A stretch of 64,000 nucleotides of DNA, from contig JAGSHN010000025.1 of the NCBI GenBank assembly GCA_029855935.1, positions 62,001 through 126,000 on the forward strand, in the 5' to 3' direction. Under the pieces are notes generated by a model that had not been told where the DNA came from, made no database searches, and saw only the letters and a list, made by a program, of their open reading frames with translations. Made by a program: the position numbers and the translations under genes. This DNA comes from Candidatus Thorarchaeota archaeon (GTDB taxonomy: Archaea; Asgardarchaeota; Thorarchaeia; Thorarchaeales; Thorarchaeaceae). Positions 8,692 through 17,397 of this stretch are shown here, piece after piece. Each line of letters begins with the position of its first letter. Positions within the stretch are counted from its first letter, which is position 1.

Positions 8692-9354
8692 TCAGTCCAG
8701 CCTTGTGTGCTTCAGTAGGGCAGAGAGAGGAATGTCAGCGTACTCGCCTGTGGGGAGCGTTCTCCTCACCGTCATCGGCAGAACCCCCGCCCTCAGCTCG
8801 ACCTCCGCGAGAGCGAACAGACCCTTGGGCGCCTTTGAGCGGTCAATCAGCGTGGGCGCACCCATTGCAATCTGGAGCGCTCTGGCACCGATGATGCGGG
8901 CCTTCTCGAATCTCGTCAGCCACTTTGGGCCGATTGGAATACCGAGCTCCTTCTTCTCCCGGTCAAGACCAGTCTCAAGGCGGACGACCTCTTCGGTCTG
9001 TCGTACCTCCTCTGCTGGTGGGAGCGATATTCTCACGGGTTCTGGTGCCGGAGGCTTCTTTCGCTTCGTCTTCCGCCCCTCGGACAGGTCGACGGCCCCC
9101 GCCTTCACCGCCTCGAGGAGTGACGATGCCTCGGCAATGACAGCCTCGGCCTTCGAAACACTCAGACCCGCAACCGCCTCTGCAAGTTCCTCAGGCTGAG
9201 CAGCTGCAAGGCGTTCAATCGAGTCGTAGCCGGCTGCCACCATCTTCTCCGCAGTCCGGGGGCCTACTCCTGGCACGTTCGTCAGGAGCGAGGCCTTCTC
9301 CTCCGGTGTCATCTCCTCTGTCGTTGTCTTCCTTTCGTCAGGGCCGTTCGACAT
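8692..9354 (-). CDS. rpoK: RNA polymerase subunit K (Rpb6) fused to a helix-hairpin-helix domain
   Basis: The 220-residue product has two parts. Residues about 22-80 are a helix-hairpin-helix-like module ([20 protein letters not shown], then [20 protein letters not shown]). A Lys/Pro-rich charged linker follows. Residues about 140-215 are an Rpb6/RpoK domain with [28 protein letters not shown] and [19 protein letters not shown], closely matching the archaeal subunit that helps assemble RNA polymerase. Archaeal RpoK is usually only about 55-120 residues, so the N-terminal extension roughly doubles it. ATG 9354 is chosen over GTG 9363 because AAAGGTGG ends five bases before it. The gene follows the thermosome gene by 37 bases on the same strand. 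Confidence 0.85.
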   Translation of the reverse strand: MSNGPDERKTTTEEMTPEEKASLLTNVPGVGPRTAEKMVAAGYDSIERLAAAQPEELAEAVAGLSVSKAEAVIAEASSLLEAVKAGAVDLSEGRKTKRKKPPAPEPVRISLPPAEEVRQTEEVVRLETGLDREKKELGIPIGPKWLTRFEKARIIGARALQIAMGAPTLIDRSKAPKGLFALAEVELRAGVLPMTVRRTLPTGEYADIPLSALLKHTRLD

Positions 9355-9391
9355 ATGTTCCACCTTTGACGGGAGTCTGTGTCATCAGCTC

Positions 9392-11023
9392 TCAGTCCTC
9401 GTCACCGAGGTCCCGGTCCGGAGGCGTCTCGCCGGGGACTGGCGCAGACTTCGAGCTAATAACATCATCGATTTTGAGTATCATCTGCGAGCACTCAGCC
9501 GCGGAGGCTATAACCTGCCTCTTGACCACTGCAGGCTCGACAACACGTGTCTTCTTCATGTCACGGACCTTGCCCTTGACGATGTCGATACCTGCTGTGA
9601 TCTCCCCATCTGCGTGCGATGAGCGCAGCTTGACGAGAATATCGATAGGGTCTATGCCCGCGTTCTCGGCCAGCGTGGCAGGCAGCGCCTCAAGCGCATC
9701 AGCAAACGCGTTGACAGCGTACTGCTCTCTACCCTCGAGTGTTGACGCGAAGTCGCGGAGCCTCAAGGCAATCTCCGTCTCCACCGCGCCACCGCCATAG
9801 AGAATGTACGGGTGCTCGACAACGTCCTTGACCACATACAGCGCATCACGAATGGCACGGTCAACCTCGTCGACGACGTGCTCGGTACCTCCCCGAATCA
9901 GAATCGTGGCCACTGCTGTCTTGGGCGTTCCCTCTATGAAGAGTAGCTTGTCATCACCAATCTTTCTCTGCTCGACAAGGTCAGCAGTACCGAGGTCATC
10001 CGCCGTGAGGTTCTGAATCTTCGACACGATTGTGGCGCCAGTTGCCTTGTGAATCCGCTGAATGTCGCTCTTCTTGACCCTGCGGACAGCAAGGATGCCG
10101 TGCTTTGCAAGGTAGTGCTGGGCCACGTCATCAATGCCCTTCTGGCATATCACGACATTGGCACCAGCCTCGACAATCTTGTCTACCATCTCCTTGAGCA
10201 TCCGCTGTTCCTCGTCGAGGAATGCCTGCATCGAGTTCGGGTCTGTGATGGAAATCTTGGCATCAAATTCGGTCTTGATTATCTCAAGAGCACACTCCAA
10301 GAGCGCAATCTTGGCCTTCTCGACTCGCTTCGGCATTCCCGCGTGAACGACCTCCTTGTCAAGAACGATGCCGTGGATGAGCTCGGTGTCCTGGATGTTC
10401 TCACCGTACTGCTTCTGACGGGGAATGTAGTCCAGGTTGATCTCCTCGTCGTCCGCACGAGCCTTGGCTACCGAGAGGACCGCATCAACAACCACGTCGG
10501 CAAGTTGCTCCTTCGCGGTCGCCACGAATTTTGATGACATCGCAGTCTTTGCAACATCCTTCAGGACCTTCTTGAACTGAGGAGTTGCAGGATCGACCTT
10601 CTCGGCAATCTCGTCGATTATCTGGGCGGCCTTCTCAGCAGCCTTCCTGTACCCGGTGATCACCGTCGTCGGGTGGATGTTCTGCTCCAGTAGCTCCTGA
10701 GCCTTCTTGAGCAGCTCACCGGTGAGGACCGCTGCTGTTGTCGTTCCATCACCGACCTCCGAGTCCACGGTCTTCGAGACATCAATCACCATCTTTGCAG
10801 CAGGGTGAGCGACGTCCATCTCCTTCAGAATTGTGGCACCATCATTGGTGACCGTCACATCGCCGAAAGAGTCCACGAGCATCTTGTCCATACCGCGAGG
10901 ACCCAGAGCAGACTTCACGGCCTCGGCAATCACTATGGCCGCCATAATGTTGGTCCGCTGGGCATCGCGGCCCTCCGTGCGCTCGGTGTCTTCCTTCAGC
11001 ACTATCACGGGAATCTGACTCAT
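9392..11023 (-). CDS. thsA: Thermosome (group II chaperonin) subunit
   Basis: A 543-residue CCT/thermosome subunit, the ATP-driven folding chamber of archaea. Diagnostic pieces are the N-terminal RDAQRTNIMAA, SALGPRGMDKMLVDSFGDV, the ATP-site TNDGATILKEM and SEVGDGTTTAAVLTGELL, and near the C-terminus YGGGAVETEIALRLRDFA. The C-terminus is acidic (RDLGDED) and lacks the Gly-Met tail of some homologues. The start is ATG 11023, decided by GGAGG at 11032-11036; the upstream in-frame ATG at 11041 overlaps that ribosome site. A TATA box at about 11103-11110 and a small inverted repeat precede it. Only one subunit gene lies in this window. Confidence 0.95.
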   Translation of the reverse strand: MSQIPVIVLKEDTERTEGRDAQRTNIMAAIVIAEAVKSALGPRGMDKMLVDSFGDVTVTNDGATILKEMDVAHPAAKMVIDVSKTVDSEVGDGTTTAAVLTGELLKKAQELLEQNIHPTTVITGYRKAAEKAAQIIDEIAEKVDPATPQFKKVLKDVAKTAMSSKFVATAKEQLADVVVDAVLSVAKARADDEEINLDYIPRQKQYGENIQDTELIHGIVLDKEVVHAGMPKRVEKAKIALLECALEIIKTEFDAKISITDPNSMQAFLDEEQRMLKEMVDKIVEAGANVVICQKGIDDVAQHYLAKHGILAVRRVKKSDIQRIHKATGATIVSKIQNLTADDLGTADLVEQRKIGDDKLLFIEGTPKTAVATILIRGGTEHVVDEVDRAIRDALYVVKDVVEHPYILYGGGAVETEIALRLRDFASTLEGREQYAVNAFADALEALPATLAENAGIDPIDILVKLRSSHADGEITAGIDIVKGKVRDMKKTRVVEPAVVKRQVIASAAECSQMILKIDDVISSKSAPVPGETPPDRDLGDED

Positions 11024-11031
11024 TGCTTCTT

Positions 11032-11036
11032 CCTCC
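11032..11036 (-). promoter_or_regulatory. Shine-Dalgarno deciding thsA start
   Basis: GGAGG eight bases upstream of ATG 11023 selects this Met and makes the in-frame ATG at 11041 unlikely. Confidence 0.7.
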
Positions 11037-11041
11037 AACAT

Positions 11042-11110
11042 AGTCTGGTGACTCTCAGACTAGTCCAACAAAACTGTACATGGACTTCGCTCTGATATCC
11101 CCATTTAAAG
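11042..11110 (-). promoter_or_regulatory. thsA promoter region with inverted repeat in the leader
   Basis: A TATA-like CTTTAAATGG lies at about 11102-11110 on the minus strand, predicting a transcript start near 11080. The leader then contains an inverted repeat AGTCTG-N8-CAGACT at 11042-11061, abutting the 8-bp palindrome GACTAGTC (11058-11065). Either may be a regulator site or a leader hairpin. Confidence 0.45.
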
Positions 11111-11184
11111 ATTGAGTTACCACTCTTGAGTTGGACCGTTGGCGCCGGGCCGTCCATAAAAACGTTGTCGAATAGCAGTACCGT

Positions 11185-12120
11185 CTATCCACCCTCCACG
11201 GCCAAGACAACGTTGTCACCGGGGCGAGCACCGATCGCGCCCGCGATGTTGGCACATTTGGCCCGTAGCACATAGAACGTCAGCACACCAATCTGGTCCT
11301 GAATGCGCGGAAACGTCTCGATGTTAGACTGGCCCTTAGACACAACAAGGTCTGCCGACCTCACTGTGACGAGGAACTCGCTGCTAACGAGGTCGGGGGG
11401 AACACCGTGAGACTGCACTCCTGTGTCAGAGATCTCGGCAAGCTGTTCGATCTCCGTCCCTGCCACATCCTCACGGGTGGCGTCATTAGCCATCGGGCCG
11501 CCCTTCACAACGTACGTGACCGACCAGCCGAGACTGTTGAGTAGGCGTAGTAATGGGATGTCGAAGATTGTCTCGCCTGCGTTATCAGCGAGAAAGACCA
11601 GACGGCGATCTTCTCTGGGTTCCCGTGTGAGCTCCTCCCACAGTCGGCGGGAATGATCAATGGCGAACCCATCCTCAAGGATTCGTTCAAAGTCCTGATA
11701 CAGTGTCTCGAGGTCGGGCCTATGTGCGGCGGTGTTGTAGTCAATCAGATTCCCAGCTATCGAAGCGCCCAGACACGCACGGAGCCGTTCGTAGCCAGTC
11801 AGCGATGAGATGAGTTCCTCGACCTGCGGCAGAAGCGACATCGCGACCTCGTTGCTCTTGCGTTTGATCTCGCGGAACGGATCGTCCACGTCGCCCATTG
11901 AATAGAGTTCCTGATACATGTCCACCGACAGAGGGTGTGGTGCGATACCCTCATCGAACCCCTTTGCAAGATACTCGAATGCACGTCTGAACATCCGGAA
12001 CTGGAGATCGGGGTCTGACGTCAGGAGCGGTATCAGCATCTTGAGGCTGTGCGTGATACAGGGTGCGCACTCAGGGACAAGAGGGACACGAATCGGATCT
12101 CTCGGCACGGTCGTCATCAC
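11185..12120 (-). CDS. DUF89 family damage-control phosphatase-like protein
   Basis: A 311-residue protein of the DUF89/ARMT1 family, metal-dependent phosphatases thought to remove damaged or overflow phosphometabolites. Supporting motifs are the N-terminal PECAPCITHSLKM with two Cys, IAGNLIDYNT, the metal site FLADNAGETIFDIPLLRLL, YVVKGGPMANDATREDV and VVSKGQSNIETF. The Asp/Asn pair in the DNAGE motif and the KGQSNxE stretch are the conserved active-site positions. The Cys-containing N-terminus suggests the archaeal subfamily. Two Met codons start the frame; the first is used. It is followed downstream by no gene of the same strand until the thermosome. Its physiological substrate is unknown. 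Confidence 0.87.
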   Translation of the reverse strand: MMTTVPRDPIRVPLVPECAPCITHSLKMLIPLLTSDPDLQFRMFRRAFEYLAKGFDEGIAPHPLSVDMYQELYSMGDVDDPFREIKRKSNEVAMSLLPQVEELISSLTGYERLRACLGASIAGNLIDYNTAAHRPDLETLYQDFERILEDGFAIDHSRRLWEELTREPREDRRLVFLADNAGETIFDIPLLRLLNSLGWSVTYVVKGGPMANDATREDVAGTEIEQLAEISDTGVQSHGVPPDLVSSEFLVTVRSADLVVSKGQSNIETFPRIQDQIGVLTFYVLRAKCANIAGAIGARPGDNVVLAVEGG

Positions 12121-12132
12121 GCTCCTATCAGG

Positions 12133-12603
12133 TCACGCCCGACGCACCATTAAGAACGCGTCCTCTCCGTCGCGGTAGTAGCCGCGGAGGACACGTTTGA
12201 CCTCGAAGCCCAGCTGCTCGTAGACCTGAATCGCAGTCTCATTGGACCTCCGGACCTCAAGAAATACTTCAGACACTCCGTACTCCTTCATCCCCTCGAT
12301 GCCGCGCCTTATCAGCTCTGACCCTATTCCTCTGTTGCGATACTCGGGAAGGACTGCGATTGAGACGACATGGCCCTTCTTGACAGGCAGTGGCCCGAAA
12401 CTCGAGATGCCTCGCTCTATCCGGCACATGATGTAGCCGACAACAGAGCCGTTCGCCTCGGCCACCAGAAAGGCTCGCGGGGCGTGCTGATAGAGAACGA
12501 GAAAGAATGAGTCCGGGTAGTTCTCTGGCAGACAGGTCTTGTTGATCTCGGTCACTGTTCTGAGGTCGTCCTGTGTGAACTGCCGAATGGTGTAGTCACT
12601 CAA
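12133..12603 (-). CDS. rimI: N-terminal protein acetyltransferase, RimI/Naa10 type
   Basis: A complete 156-residue GNAT enzyme that transfers acetyl groups to protein N-termini. The LPENYP signature near residue 25 is typical of archaeal Ard1 and eukaryotic Naa10/Naa50. The acetyl-CoA loop is RNRGIGSELIRRGIEGM with R/Q-x-x-G-x-G/A spacing, and the C-terminal helix is SNETAIQVYEQLGFEVKRVL, ending with the usual YYRDGEDAFLMVR. It begins with TTG; a TATA-like TTCTAAAAAG at about 12650-12660 lies upstream. It sits 13 bases before the DUF89 gene and is probably co-transcribed with it. Confidence 0.9.
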   Translation of the reverse strand: MSDYTIRQFTQDDLRTVTEINKTCLPENYPDSFFLVLYQHAPRAFLVAEANGSVVGYIMCRIERGISSFGPLPVKKGHVVSIAVLPEYRNRGIGSELIRRGIEGMKEYGVSEVFLEVRRSNETAIQVYEQLGFEVKRVLRGYYRDGEDAFLMVRRA

Positions 12604-12719
12604 GGATGATCACGTTCTGCCTATTCGCTGAACGCTCCGAGAGCGACTCATCTTTTTAGAATTATCGTGGGCTGTCGCTCGGGTGTGAGGACCGGCCACG
12701 GAGGCCCGCCAGGTCACGT

Positions 12720-13484
12720 CTACCTGCGTCTCCGCCGGTCGAACAGACTGGACGCAGCATCTGCAAGCACCTTGTTCGCACGGCGTATCCAGCCGTCCGC
12801 AAGCTCATGCAGATACGCCAAGTCTGACTCGGAGTCATAGACGTCTCGCCAGGGACCATTCTGAATCATGTCCACTATCTCATCAGGAGTCAGCATAGCG
12901 AGCTCCATCAGACTCTCAATGCCCGCGCCGTAGCGAAAGAGATTTGCCTCCAGAACAATGTCTTCGGCGTCTTCCTCCTCGATTCCAAGATCCTCGGCAA
13001 GCTCCTCAGGAGGCGAATCAGCCAGTTCCTCCACGGAGAATATTCCAGCCCGGTCAAAGTCAAGGTCACCGTAGGAGTCAGGATCCGCGACAACAGTCGG
13101 CGGTATCGGGATCTCGGCGCCGCCGTGAGCCGAGGGCTGACTGAGAGGGTTGGGATCGGGGTCGAAGGCTGCGTAGTCCTTCACGAGCCTGGCATCGGCC
13201 AGACGCCTCATCTCAGCGAGGAACGCCGAGTGACTCGCTGGGGGCGGGTCGGCATTCAGAATACGCACGCGGCCTGTGCCTACCGTGTTTCTTGAGAGAA
13301 CCCACCAGAGATGAGCTTGTGACCTCACCTCGGGAAGGCCCAAGATGACAAGATGCACAGCCAATATGACAGCCAGCAACGACAAGAGCGGTCCATACGG
13401 CCAGAGCAGCACTGCCATCAGCAAGGCAAATACCGCGAGAGCAACCACCAGGGCGTCTCGGTTGACTATGTCCGGTCTGTGCAT
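12720..13484 (-). CDS. Membrane-anchored protein with HhH-like segment
   Basis: A 254-residue protein not matched to a named family. Two hydrophobic segments occupy about 12-52 (LVVALAVFALLMAVLLWPYG and LLAVILAVHLVILGLP). The rest is soluble and acidic. Around residues 145-185 the pattern FSVEELADSPPEELAEDLGI, EEEDAEDIVLEANLF resembles a helix-hairpin-helix or SAM-like helical unit, much like the repeat in the RpoK fusion of this window. A basic C-terminus (FDRRRRR) ends the protein. The role is unknown; a nucleic-acid-binding or oligomerising domain held at the membrane is only a guess. Confidence 0.6.
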   Translation of the reverse strand: MHRPDIVNRDALVVALAVFALLMAVLLWPYGPLLSLLAVILAVHLVILGLPEVRSQAHLWWVLSRNTVGTGRVRILNADPPPASHSAFLAEMRRLADARLVKDYAAFDPDPNPLSQPSAHGGAEIPIPPTVVADPDSYGDLDFDRAGIFSVEELADSPPEELAEDLGIEEEDAEDIVLEANLFRYGAGIESLMELAMLTPDEIVDMIQNGPWRDVYDSESDLAYLHELADGWIRRANKVLADAASSLFDRRRRR

Positions 13485-13639
13485 CTGATCTTTTCCCCGC
13501 CCTAGGTCCTGTATCGGTAGCCTAAAGAACCTTCACCTGACGGAAAGGTCCGTTGATGCATGCGTCCAGCTAGACATAGGACATCTGTCGCCTAGCCGGG
13601 AGACGCAGCAGACAAATCATTGCAGGCGGTGGACAACAG

Positions 13640-14212
13640 TTGTCGGTCATAGCCATCGGAGGCACTCCAGGCACCGGGAAGAGTCAAGTCGCAAGGATAC
13701 TGGGCTCACTGCTATCCCTCGAGGTCATATCTCTTGGTGAGCTTGCCCGGAGGGCGGGATGCATCAGCGACCACGATGGAGAGAGAGACTCTGACATAAT
13801 TGACGAAGACTGTCTTGTGGAGGCCATAGTTGACCTTCTTGATGAGAGAGAGGGAAAACAGATGATTGTCGAGGGTCACTATGTAGACCTGCTGCCGAGC
13901 AGGTCCGTTAGGCTCGCAGTCATCCTCCGTACCCATCCAGAGACCCTTCGGACAAGGCTCAGAGAGCGAGGGTATTCCGAGCCCAAGGTGAGAGAGAACG
14001 TGGAGGCCGAGGTCATAGGCGTCTGCCAGATGGACGCCATCGAGTCCTTCGGCGAGGACCGCGTGGTCGAGATTGACACGACCGACTTGACACCGGAGAA
14101 CACGGCGAACAACATCATCGAGTTTCTCAGGAATGGTCCGCCCAAAGACAGAATCGACTGGATGGAGATGCTGGAACGCGAGGGGCGCCTTGATGATTAC
14201 CTTGAGCCCTGA
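13640..14212 (+). CDS. AK6/Fap7-type adenylate kinase-like NTPase
   Basis: A 190-residue P-loop kinase-like protein. The Walker A loop is IGGTPGTGKSQVARILGSLL near the N-terminus, followed by an LGELARRAG nucleotide-monophosphate-binding helix, the IVEGHYVDLLP strand-loop, and LRTHPETLRTRLRERGYSEP with a short lid and KVRENVEAEV. This order is typical of archaeal AK6/Fap7 proteins, which have adenylate kinase activity and, in yeast and archaea, a role in small ribosomal subunit maturation. The start is TTG 13640 with a GGCGGTGG stretch about 10 bases upstream; no in-frame ATG is available before the P-loop. Convergent with the next gene. Confidence 0.87.
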   Translation: MSVIAIGGTPGTGKSQVARILGSLLSLEVISLGELARRAGCISDHDGERDSDIIDEDCLVEAIVDLLDEREGKQMIVEGHYVDLLPSRSVRLAVILRTHPETLRTRLRERGYSEPKVRENVEAEVIGVCQMDAIESFGEDRVVEIDTTDLTPENTANNIIEFLRNGPPKDRIDWMEMLEREGRLDDYLEP

Positions 14213-14221
14213 ACTCCGCGA

Positions 14222-14818
14222 CTACAGACGCTCTCTCATCGCTATTGCGAGAAGGCTGAGTGCAGCTACGAGGTACATCGTCAGTGGAGTACCAGTCGCA
14301 TACACTCCCACGTCAGGCGAAACACTGTTGGCAAACGAGACCAAATAGTAGACAGCAGAACCACCCATCGCGGTCATCAGCCCGGGGATGAGCGAGAGAT
14401 AGGTAGCGCGGGGATCTCTGTATGCCAAGACCGCCAGAACCACAAAGAGGCCCCCAGCCACCAAGGGGAGAACAAAGAAGGGGCTTCCAGTACTCACAAA
14501 GACCTCGTAGAAGGTGTCAAACCCCACACCGGGCGGGTGAACCATCACTACCGAGAACTCGCTCCAGACTGACAACATAGCAGCAACGAGAAGAATGAAT
14601 GCCGGCCAGCGGTAGGTCACGATTCCCACGCCACGCGCCTTCAGCCGTTTCCTGAGCTCCTCTCCCTTCCGTCTGCGCTCCTCCTCTCGTCGGAGCTCGA
14701 TCTCGCGCTCTCGCTCTGTGAGGCCGTCCCCCTTGCCTTGGTCTTCACTGCTCACCGCTCGCACTATCTCCTCGGCCATCTCCTCAGCAGTGTCTTCTTC
14801 TCTATCGGTGCTTGTCAT
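14222..14818 (-). CDS. Four-helix membrane protein with charged N-terminal helix
   Basis: A 198-residue protein of unknown family. Residues 1-65 are highly charged (GLTEREREIELRREEERRRK) and predicted as a long helix or coiled coil. Four hydrophobic segments follow at about 70-88, 112-131, 143-162 and 178-193. It ends with a short polar tail. Start ATG 14818 lies about 30 bases from a TATA box embedded in an inverted repeat. No catalytic motif was seen. Confidence 0.65.
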   Translation of the reverse strand: MTSTDREEDTAEEMAEEIVRAVSSEDQGKGDGLTEREREIELRREEERRRKGEELRKRLKARGVGIVTYRWPAFILLVAAMLSVWSEFSVVMVHPPGVGFDTFYEVFVSTGSPFFVLPLVAGGLFVVLAVLAYRDPRATYLSLIPGLMTAMGGSAVYYLVSFANSVSPDVGVYATGTPLTMYLVAALSLLAIAMRERL

Positions 14819-14843
14819 CCGTGCTCGATCAACCGCTCGAACA

Positions 14844-14859
14844 GAGGCATATAAGCCTC
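14844..14859 (-). promoter_or_regulatory. TATA box embedded in inverted repeat
   Basis: GAGGC-atataa-GCCTC spans 14844-14859 and centres on the TATA element CTTATATGC read on the minus strand, about 30 bases before the start at 14818. Protein bound to such a site would block TBP, so it is a candidate repressor operator. Confidence 0.45.
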
Positions 14860-14889
14860 AGGTTCGAAGAGCTGATGCCATCGAACGCG

Positions 14890-17280
14890 TCACTCACTCA
14901 GGCATCTCCGTATTCTCTGACTCTGCACGACCTCCCTCACAGCATCACGCACATCGGAACGCGTGGCGACCGACTCAATCGTGTCAGCCGTGTCGGACCC
15001 GTCCTTAGCATATGAGGACAGTAGCTGGTGCAGTCTATCATCATCCGAGAGATAGAGCTCATAGACCAAGGCATCAGCAAGATCATCTAGCGCTCCGAAT
15101 GTTTTCGATGACACAACAGCTTGATCCGCCACTCGGGCCAGTCTGTGCAAGGCACGACCGATCAGGCTGTAGACCTTAGGGTTGGGTGGTGTGGCGACCG
15201 GCAGATCCTCCATCATTCCCGTGTTCAGACAGGTGGTGAGCTGGGAGCGATTGGTCAGGAACTGCACGCACACGTTCCTTATCAATCGAGAGTTGAGAAT
15301 GACCGCAAGGCCATAGGCATCGAGCGGCAGTCCGCTATGTCTGACTCTCACAAGGCCTCCGCCGTGAATCATCCCCTGCGGTTTCACGACACATCGAGGA
15401 TAGGGCAGATTCTTGGTCGCAACTAGGAACTCGTTCTCAAACGACACCCTCAGCAGGCGGTCATCGTGGAACGACCAGTCAGTGTAGTTGAGGTGACTGT
15501 TGTTGAACACATAGCGCCCACTGCTCCTGCCGGTGGAAGCATATGGCACGGGAAACTCGTCCGATTGTCTCACCGATACATGACGGCGGGGGATGTCGCG
15601 GCCACGGCTTGCACTGAGCACTCCGGTTCTTCCAGCGGAGAGAATGCGCTCAAAGACATCGTCGGCATATATCACCATCACGTTGCCTCTGAAGAGCAAG
15701 TCACGACTAACGGTGGCGACACGCCGAACTCCAGGACGCCGCGACAATACTCGAACTGAGGACGGCCTCTCGGAAGGAACGGCGCTGGCGTAGAGCGTCA
15801 CCACCTCAAGGGTCACCCCATCAAAGAGAGCACCCTCGTCGGTTATTTGCCACAGGGTGAGATGGTCTCTCACAAAATGGCGCGTCTTAGCGAACTGTCG
15901 GGTTCTCAGAAGACTGTTGGGCAGTAGCAGGCCCAGTTGTCCTGAGCTGTTGAGCAGCATCTTCGACCGAAGAATGAACAGCGATGCACTGTTCCACGTC
16001 CCGGTCCGCCCGCCACTGACTGACCATGGATACTCTGTGCTGATGTACTCACGTTCGCAGCGGCTCGTGACATTCCCATATGGAGGATTCGAGATCACAA
16101 CGTCAAAGCCCGGGTCAGAACGATTCATCACGTGAGGAAAGGTACGCGGCCAGTCGAGAGGCCTGCTCATCGCATCCGCCGATGCCTGCTCCTCGTGGGA
16201 ATGAACGTGCCGTCCGACAAGCGAGTTACCGACAGCGAGGTTCACAGGTAGGTGACGAGGAAGAGGGCCTTGAGTGTGGCTCAGCGCCCAGAGACGCAAC
16301 CGTACTGTTGAGCATCTCACTGCTGACTCATGTATGTCGACTCCATAGAGGTTCCGGCGGAGTATGGTCACTGGAAGCGATCCATCCATCTCCTCTGTGG
16401 ACCTCGATAGAAGGGAGAGGAGCCAGCTAGCAGCCGCCTCCAGAAAGACTCCTCCACCCAAGGCTGGGTCGAGCACGGTCACCGAGGCCAGGAGCTCCGT
16501 CTGAGCTGTGCGGGGGACCGGCCGAGGGGGCCACAAGGAGGGGGGCTCCTCACCGGTAAGTGTGTGATCAGGGGCCGTAGCGCCAATAGCGATGTTGGCC
16601 CAACGTGAGAGCACCGTTGCCGATATCTCGCGAGCGATGGCCTCAGGAGTGTAGAAGGTCCCTGTCGAACGGTTATGCGATCTCCACCTTCTCGCGACAA
16701 CGCGGAGCGCATTGGACACATCGCTCCCGACCACGGACGCCGCGGACAGAACAGGCAGATACGTCTCGTGCAGGACCTGAAACGGCGAGAGCGACAGGGA
16801 CCACCGTGGCGCAGAACACAGCACATCTCGCACCGTGCGAACAAAGTCGGAGATCACGTGTCGAGAGAGATGGACTGGTCCGGTTGGCTGAGGAATACCC
16901 TCGTAGACGATGCCGATGAGCTCACACGGAGAGAGGCCGTATTGTGCGCTGTCAACAAGGTCTGAGCCTGTACCGTACAGCGCGTCGAGAATCTCATCGG
17001 CGGAGAATGGGCCCATCTCGATCTCCTGAAGTAAGTGATACTGGCCCTCCGAGCCCGTGTGGCCCGCCGATTCTAGAAGGCCTGCGCCTATTGAATACAG
17101 TAAGACGAAGAGCCTCTCAGCAATATCGTGGGCCACGACGATGCTGTCGCCAATTGGGAGCGAATCACCCAGTGCCGTGACAATGCGAAGTCGTGCACGG
17201 CTCAGGCTGTGCCCAACAGCGGATGATGGCCGTGCACGGGAATACAATGAACTCTCTGCACACGACCTCACCACGCGCAT
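14890..17280 (-). CDS. Eco57I/type IIG-like adenine-N6 DNA methyltransferase
   Basis: A 796-residue protein with an N6-adenine methyltransferase core. STGTFYTPEAIAREI (about residue 215) begins the domain; motif I for SAM binding is DPALGGGVFLEAA; the catalytic motif IV is VVISNPPYGNV. The C-terminal third (LFRGNVMVI onward, with RYVFNNSHLNYTDW and LNSRLIRNVCVQFL) has the look of the target-recognition region of Eco57I/TaqI-type enzymes. The N-terminal 200 residues are helical and show no clear PD-(D/E)xK nuclease site, so it may be a methyltransferase only, or its nuclease is diverged. No separate restriction, BREX or DISARM gene is nearby. A defence role is an inference. Confidence 0.8.
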   Translation of the reverse strand: MRVVRSCAESSLYSRARPSSAVGHSLSRARLRIVTALGDSLPIGDSIVVAHDIAERLFVLLYSIGAGLLESAGHTGSEGQYHLLQEIEMGPFSADEILDALYGTGSDLVDSAQYGLSPCELIGIVYEGIPQPTGPVHLSRHVISDFVRTVRDVLCSAPRWSLSLSPFQVLHETYLPVLSAASVVGSDVSNALRVVARRWRSHNRSTGTFYTPEAIAREISATVLSRWANIAIGATAPDHTLTGEEPPSLWPPRPVPRTAQTELLASVTVLDPALGGGVFLEAAASWLLSLLSRSTEEMDGSLPVTILRRNLYGVDIHESAVRCSTVRLRLWALSHTQGPLPRHLPVNLAVGNSLVGRHVHSHEEQASADAMSRPLDWPRTFPHVMNRSDPGFDVVISNPPYGNVTSRCEREYISTEYPWSVSGGRTGTWNSASLFILRSKMLLNSSGQLGLLLPNSLLRTRQFAKTRHFVRDHLTLWQITDEGALFDGVTLEVVTLYASAVPSERPSSVRVLSRRPGVRRVATVSRDLLFRGNVMVIYADDVFERILSAGRTGVLSASRGRDIPRRHVSVRQSDEFPVPYASTGRSSGRYVFNNSHLNYTDWSFHDDRLLRVSFENEFLVATKNLPYPRCVVKPQGMIHGGGLVRVRHSGLPLDAYGLAVILNSRLIRNVCVQFLTNRSQLTTCLNTGMMEDLPVATPPNPKVYSLIGRALHRLARVADQAVVSSKTFGALDDLADALVYELYLSDDDRLHQLLSSYAKDGSDTADTIESVATRSDVRDAVREVVQSQRIRRCLSE

Positions 17281-17397
17281 GCGATTCCTCTCTCTTCGGT
17301 CAGGTGGGAATCAGATTGTGTCACTCCGAGATAAAACGGATTCGGCACTCTGACGATGAGAGAGAGAAAAAGGGGTAGAGGGGAGGTGGCGCTGCGC

